A DNA stretch of 9,165 nt from CAYQMF01 sp964418595. GTDB lineage: Bacteria > Planctomycetota > UBA1135 > UBA2386. Positions 6,614 to 9,165 of the stretch are shown in pieces (position 1 is the stretch's first letter; every line of letters starts with the position of its first letter). Both the position numbers and the translations under genes were made by a program. Under the pieces are notes generated by a model that saw only the letters and a list, made by a program, of their open reading frames with translations, was not told where the DNA came from and searched no databases. The stretch lies in contig CAYQMF010000178.1 in assembly GCA_964418595.1 (NCBI GenBank), positions 1 through 9,165 on the forward strand. The letters are read 5' to 3'.

Positions 6614-6871
6614 CCTCCGCCACCAGACGGGGACCCGCTGCGCGGCAGCGCACTGGCCGGAGGTCGTGCGAGGTACGGGGGGCATGGGAGAGCGCCGCCC
6701 TGCGGAGGAACGAGAAAGCGTTGCCGCACGCCGACGAGCAAGAAGGGACGCCATGGGAGTGGCTCTGGGTTGGACCTACAGCAGGGGCAGGACGCATAGT
6801 CCCCGCAGAAGGCTGGTAACAGGGGCGCCGCCGGAATCGAGGATCCCTCAATCGGTCCTCAGCTCATGGTC
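6614..6871 (-). promoter_or_regulatory. Upstream region of the Kelch gene with candidate -10 box
   Basis: This stretch of 258 bases lies between the small gene and the signal-peptide ATG of the Kelch gene. On the minus strand TATGCG (6798-6793), within GGGGACTATGCGTCC, resembles the TATGCT box before the other secreted-protein gene. It lies about 38 bases before the alternative ATG at 6754 and about 180 bases before the ATG at 6613, so if it is used the longer start or a long leader follows. No -35 is convincing. Confidence 0.25.
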
Positions 6872-6890
6872 CTACTTGCGCGGCAAGTAG
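6872..6890. terminator. Perfect 8-bp stem-loop over the stop codon of the small gene
   Basis: CTACTTGC-GCG-GCAAGTAG is a perfect inverted repeat with 8-base arms and a 3-base loop. It includes the TAG stop (minus strand 6874-6872) of the restored small protein. Its position suits a terminator or an mRNA 3'-end stabiliser, but no T-run follows on the minus strand. Confidence 0.4.
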
Positions 6891-7370
6891 TCTGGCCGAA
6901 GCGGCCTGCGATCGCAGAGGTAGGTGCGAACCCACTCCTCGCGCTGCCCTCGCAACTCCGCGATGCGGGCAGACGTCTCGAAGACCTCGGGCGCGTGAGC
7001 GCGCGTGCAGTACACGTCGAAGGACCGCCCCGCGCCCCCCAAAGCTCGTGTAGGTCCAGTCCTTCCACATCGGACCCCACAGCGACGTCACCTCGCGATG
7101 ACGCGCCTCGACGCGAGCCCTCTGCACGTCGAGCTGCGCCATCTGCTCGACGTGCGACAGCCTCGCGAAGTATGCGCCCATCAGTTGTGCGTGGTCTTCG
7201 GTGAACAGACCCAGAGCCACCGACCTCTCCCACGCCCGATCCTGTTGACCCGCGCGCTGTGCGCTCAGCGTCGCCACGAACTCGTCGTGGTCCGCCAGCG
7301 TCGAGGACGCGAACGCCAATTCGGCCTCGGACAGGGGCTGCTCCGACGGGGTCCACTTGGGGTCGTCCAT
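6872..7370 (-). CDS. Small protein of unknown function, apparent homopolymer frameshift
   Basis: This is an unrecognised soluble protein of about 165 residues with no signal peptide or membrane segment. From the ATG at 7370 it reads MDDPKWTPSEQPLSEAELAF and continues through an Ala/Glu/Arg/Gln-rich, mostly helical stretch to WGPMWKDWTYTSFG. The next bases are a run of six (cccccc at 7035-7040). Read literally, the frame turns into an Arg-rich tail ending at 6864. With one base removed from the run it continues as GAGRSFDVYCTRAHAPEVFE, then TSARIAELRGQREEWVRTYL and CDRRPLRPDYLPRK with TAG at 6874-6872, which is clearly more protein-like. A TTG at 7382-7380 with GAGG five bases upstream is an alternative start and would add LKRW. 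The gene lies between an IS91 relic and the Kelch gene. The frameshift may be real decay or a sequencing indel. Confidence 0.55.
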
Positions 7371-7632
7371 CCAGCGCTTCAACTCGGCCTCGCCGCGACC
7401 ATGTTCTCGCGGCGGCGCGGCGGCGATTGCGCCCCCACGGAGCCATAGGTGAGACAAGCTGTGTGTCGTGTTGGCCCGGCATGGGTCGCATGGGGTCGGT
7501 CGCGCGCTGCGAGTGTTTCGTGAACCGAGGATGAGTGCGGAGACGTGGCGAAGTTGCCGGACCGGTCGACGTGGTACGGAGTTCTGGCGTGCTGCTCGCG
7601 AAGCGGTCGATGCGGCGCCGTCGGAGGTCGGC
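7371..7632. other. Gap of about 260 bp with no supported gene
   Basis: Between the small gene start and the transposase relic no frame resembles a known protein. A plus-strand frame beginning MSAETWRSC at about 7531 looks locally plausible but runs on antisense to the transposase. The stretch may contain the eroded terminal end of the IS91-like element, but no terminus could be recognised. Confidence 0.35.
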
Positions 7633-8480
7633 TCACATGCAGAGCAGCGCAGCGGGCGGCGGCGGCCTGGCCGGAGCGACAGCGGGCGGATCCGCCGGCA
7701 GAGCGAGGTGCAGGAGGACCCGCCGGATGGAATCGGGATCGAGGATGGCGGCGAGGAGACGGCGCTGGCCGCCGCACTCGCAGAGGAACACAGCGATGTG
7801 GAGCAGTACGTGCTAGGAACCGTCGCGGAAGGCGCGCTTGAACTTGTAGAGCACCTTGCCGTCGGGAGTGAGCGACAGCCGCTCGTGCACGATGGGAGGG
7901 CGGGCTGCGTAGCGGCAGAGCTTCTCCAGGCGCTCGGTCGCGCTGGCGGGGACGCGGACGGCAGCATGGAGCGAGAAGCCGTCGATGGCGGCGCACAGCG
8001 GCTCGCGGTGAAACTCGCGCCAGGTCTTTGAATCCTTACCGACGCGCCGGGCGGGTGCACCAGCGTGTCGCCCGAACGCGATGCGACCCTGCACGGCGGC
8101 GGCGCCGAGCAGGTGGTGGGCCGACGCCTCGAGGTCGTCCTGCTCGACGGTGTGTTCCTCGGTGAGCTTGCCCGTGCGACGCAGGAATCGGAGCACACGG
8201 CTGCGGATGGCCCGGACGAGACCTTCGACGTCGGCGTCGTCGACCGCGGAGACCGCATGGAAGTCCGCACCGCCGAGCCGCAGGCGAAGGATCCGTCTAC
8301 CCAGAGACCCTGGTAGTGGAGATTGAGCCGAAGCGCCTGGTCGAAGACCACTGCCGCGGCCCTGGTCCTATCCACACCGCGGCGGCGCGCATCCCGAGCA
8401 TAGAACCCGGACACCGCGCGCACGAAGATCGCGCGGGCGCCGCGGGCGCCGCGGGCGATGCCCCGGGCGAGCGTGGCCAT
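7633..8480 (-). pseudogene. IS91-family transposase remnant (truncated, frameshifted, internally deleted)
   Basis: Three minus-strand segments together resemble an IS91-type rolling-circle (HUH/Y2) transposase. Segment one (8480 to about 8284) reads MATLARGIARG...AIFVRAVSGFYARDARRRGV, then RTRAAAVVFDQALRLNLHYQ and GLWVDGSF. A one-base loss near 8281-8286 shifts the frame. Segment two reads RLGGADFHAVSAVDDADVEG, FLRRTGKLTEEHTVEQDD, LCAAIDGFSLHAAVRVPASA and LCRYAARPPIVHERLSLTPD, then VLYKFKRAFRDGS, with stop at 7815-7813. Segment three (about 7812-7633) resumes in another frame with VLLHIAVFLCECGGQRRLLA and AILDPDSIRRVLLHLALPAD, the usual C-terminal zinc-like and helical end. The N-terminal zinc-binding domain is absent, and about 60-70 codons expected between segments two and three are missing. 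The HUH motif reads HYQ, so activity is very unlikely. The left truncation coincides with the start of the dnaE2 repeat. Confidence 0.82.
8433..8459. repeat. Short 9-bp tandem repeat inside the transposase relic
   Basis: GCGGGCGCC occurs twice in tandem and is followed by a third imperfect copy, GCGGGCGAT. In the transposase frame it encodes an Arg-Gly-Ala repeat, ARGARGARA. It is probably a slippage product in the decaying gene and an unstable site for sequencing. Confidence 0.6.
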
Positions 8481-8508
8481 GCCATCCGGTGGCACGCGAC
8501 GCGCGGCT

Positions 8509-9165
8509 GGTGACGGTAGTCGCCGGAGACCCGCCGCCCTTGCCACCAGGACAGCCGTCTGCTTTCCTGGCCCGTTCCCGCCGGCCATGGATCCCCACGT
8601 CCCCCTCTGGACCAAGAGCAACTTCTCCTTCCTGGAGGGGGCGAGCCATCCCGAGGAGCTGATCGAGCGCGCGCACGAACTCGGGCTCACCGCGCTGGCG
8701 CTCACCGACCGCGACGGCGTGCACGGCGTGCCGCGCGCGCACGTGCGGGCCGAAGAGCTGGGCGTGAAGCTGATCGTCGGCGCGGAGGTGACGCTGGAGG
8801 AGGGAGCGAAGCTGCTGCTGCTCGCGCAGGATCGCGCCGGCTACGGCAACCTCTGCCAGCTCCTGACCAAGGGGCGGCTGCGGTGTGCGAAGGGCACGAG
8901 CGCGGTGACGCGCAGCGAGGTCGCGGAGCACCACGCCGGCCTGCTCGCGCTGTGGGGCGCGCACACGGCGATGCACCCGGCCGACGCGACCCTCCTCCCC
9001 CACCTGCGCGAGGCGTTCGGCGACCGGACCTACGCCCTCGTCGCCCGCCACCTGCGCGCCGACGACCTCGCCCGCGAGGCCTGGGTCCGCCGCGAGGCCG
9101 AACGCTGTGGCGTCCCGGTCGTCGCCGCCACCGAGGTCCTCTACCACACCGCCGACCGCCGCCGC
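8509..9165 (+). repeat. Right copy of the large direct repeat (dnaE2 upstream region and 5' coding part)
   Basis: This is the partner of 1742-2417, running off the window. The upstream 78 bases keep GGTGACGGTAGTCGC and CCGTCTGCTTTC with changes and small indels around them. The first 53 codons are almost identical to the left copy; later codons differ more. The block begins within about 30 bases of the truncated end of the transposase relic. Confidence 0.9.
8587..9165 (+). CDS. dnaE2: Error-prone DNA polymerase III alpha subunit DnaE2/ImuC, N-terminal part (runs off window)
   Basis: 193 codons are open from the ATG at 8587 to the window edge. It reads MDPHVPLWTKSNFSFLEGAS, HPEELIERAHELGLTALALT, DRDGVHGVPRAHVRAEELGV and KLIVGAEVTL, which is the N-terminal PHP region of DnaE2-type polymerases used in damage-induced translesion synthesis. 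The first His-x-His of the PHP site is replaced by WTKSN, as in many DnaE2 proteins. Unlike the left copy it lacks the five extra codons near residue 73 and has GAEVTL, the commoner family wording, instead of GAQVTL, so this is more likely the functional gene. No ribosome binding site is visible. Upstream lies the transposase relic rather than imuA, imuB or lexA, so there is no classic mutagenesis cassette on this side. Completeness cannot be judged from this window. Confidence 0.85.
   Translation, partial: MDPHVPLWTKSNFSFLEGASHPEELIERAHELGLTALALTDRDGVHGVPRAHVRAEELGVKLIVGAEVTLEEGAKLLLLAQDRAGYGNLCQLLTKGRLRCAKGTSAVTRSEVAEHHAGLLALWGAHTAMHPADATLLPHLREAFGDRTYALVARHLRADDLAREAWVRREAERCGVPVVAATEVLYHTADRRR

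Noticed and set aside
7468..8031. Plus-strand 187-codon frame, including a stretch beginning MSAETWRSC
   Set aside because: Most of it is antisense to the transposase relic. The MSAETW segment slightly recalls small transposase accessory proteins, but the match is too short to support.
8433..8459. Tandem repeat considered as a CRISPR or iteron array
   Set aside because: It has only two perfect 9-base units with no spacers, lies inside a transposase frame and encodes an Arg-Gly-Ala run.
6864..8705. A 613-codon minus-strand open frame
   Set aside because: It is a chance fusion. It contains one piece of the transposase relic and most of the small unknown gene, but passes through both partly out of frame and starts antisense to dnaE2.
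1..9165. tRNA, rRNA, riboswitch and CRISPR search by eye
   Set aside because: No cloverleaf with a T-loop consensus, no rRNA segments, no regularly spaced repeats and no known riboswitch core were found.

Overview
The window is very GC-rich by eye, and most third codon positions are G or C. It looks like a piece of a bacterial chromosome carrying accessory genes and gene relics. Two secreted proteins share a C-terminal domain with a fixed Cys pair and end their signal peptides in Val-Ala-Gln. This style is familiar from large-genome Planctomycetota. The dnaE2-type wording also fits Planctomycetota or Myxococcota. Assignment to a phylum is inference only.

Layout from left to right. (1) Bases 1-116 hold a possible 3' end of a plus-strand gene. 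(2) On the minus strand, 1631-148 is an intact two-gene AbiE type IV toxin-antitoxin operon: the AbiEi antitoxin first, then the AbiEii nucleotidyltransferase toxin, with a 4-base stop/start overlap. Upstream lie two 22-base repeats, each with a palindromic core, that look like autoregulatory operators. (3) 1824-2582 on the plus strand is the N-terminal quarter of a DnaE2/ImuC-type error-prone DNA polymerase III alpha subunit, cut off inside or just after the PHP region. (4) 2749-3749 is a secreted beta-rich protein with one apparent single-base frameshift near its end. (5) 3993-4360 is a short frameshifted gene fragment, possibly the tail of a radical-SAM-like protein. (6) On the minus strand, 6613-4376 is an intact secreted 12-repeat Kelch-type protein. 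(7) 7370-6872 is a small unknown protein with an apparent homopolymer frameshift. (8) 8480-7633 is a decayed IS91-family transposase. (9) From 8587 to the window end is a second DnaE2 start, open to the edge and presumably the working gene.

The main structural theme is that two copies of the dnaE2 5' end, with about 80 bp of upstream DNA, lie in the same orientation about 6.8 kb apart and bracket the cargo. The copies contain a 158-bp stretch of perfect identity followed by clearly more diverged sequence, which points to recombination or gene conversion. The defence-type operon lies just outside the left copy, and a transposase relic abuts the right copy.

Four genes or relics can each be restored by changing one base. 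Either this segment is decaying or the assembly carries indel errors. No new multi-gene system can be demonstrated. The most original items are the bracketing dnaE2 duplication, the AbiE operator layout with a possible leaderless start, and the shared Cys-pair C-terminal domain of the two secreted proteins.
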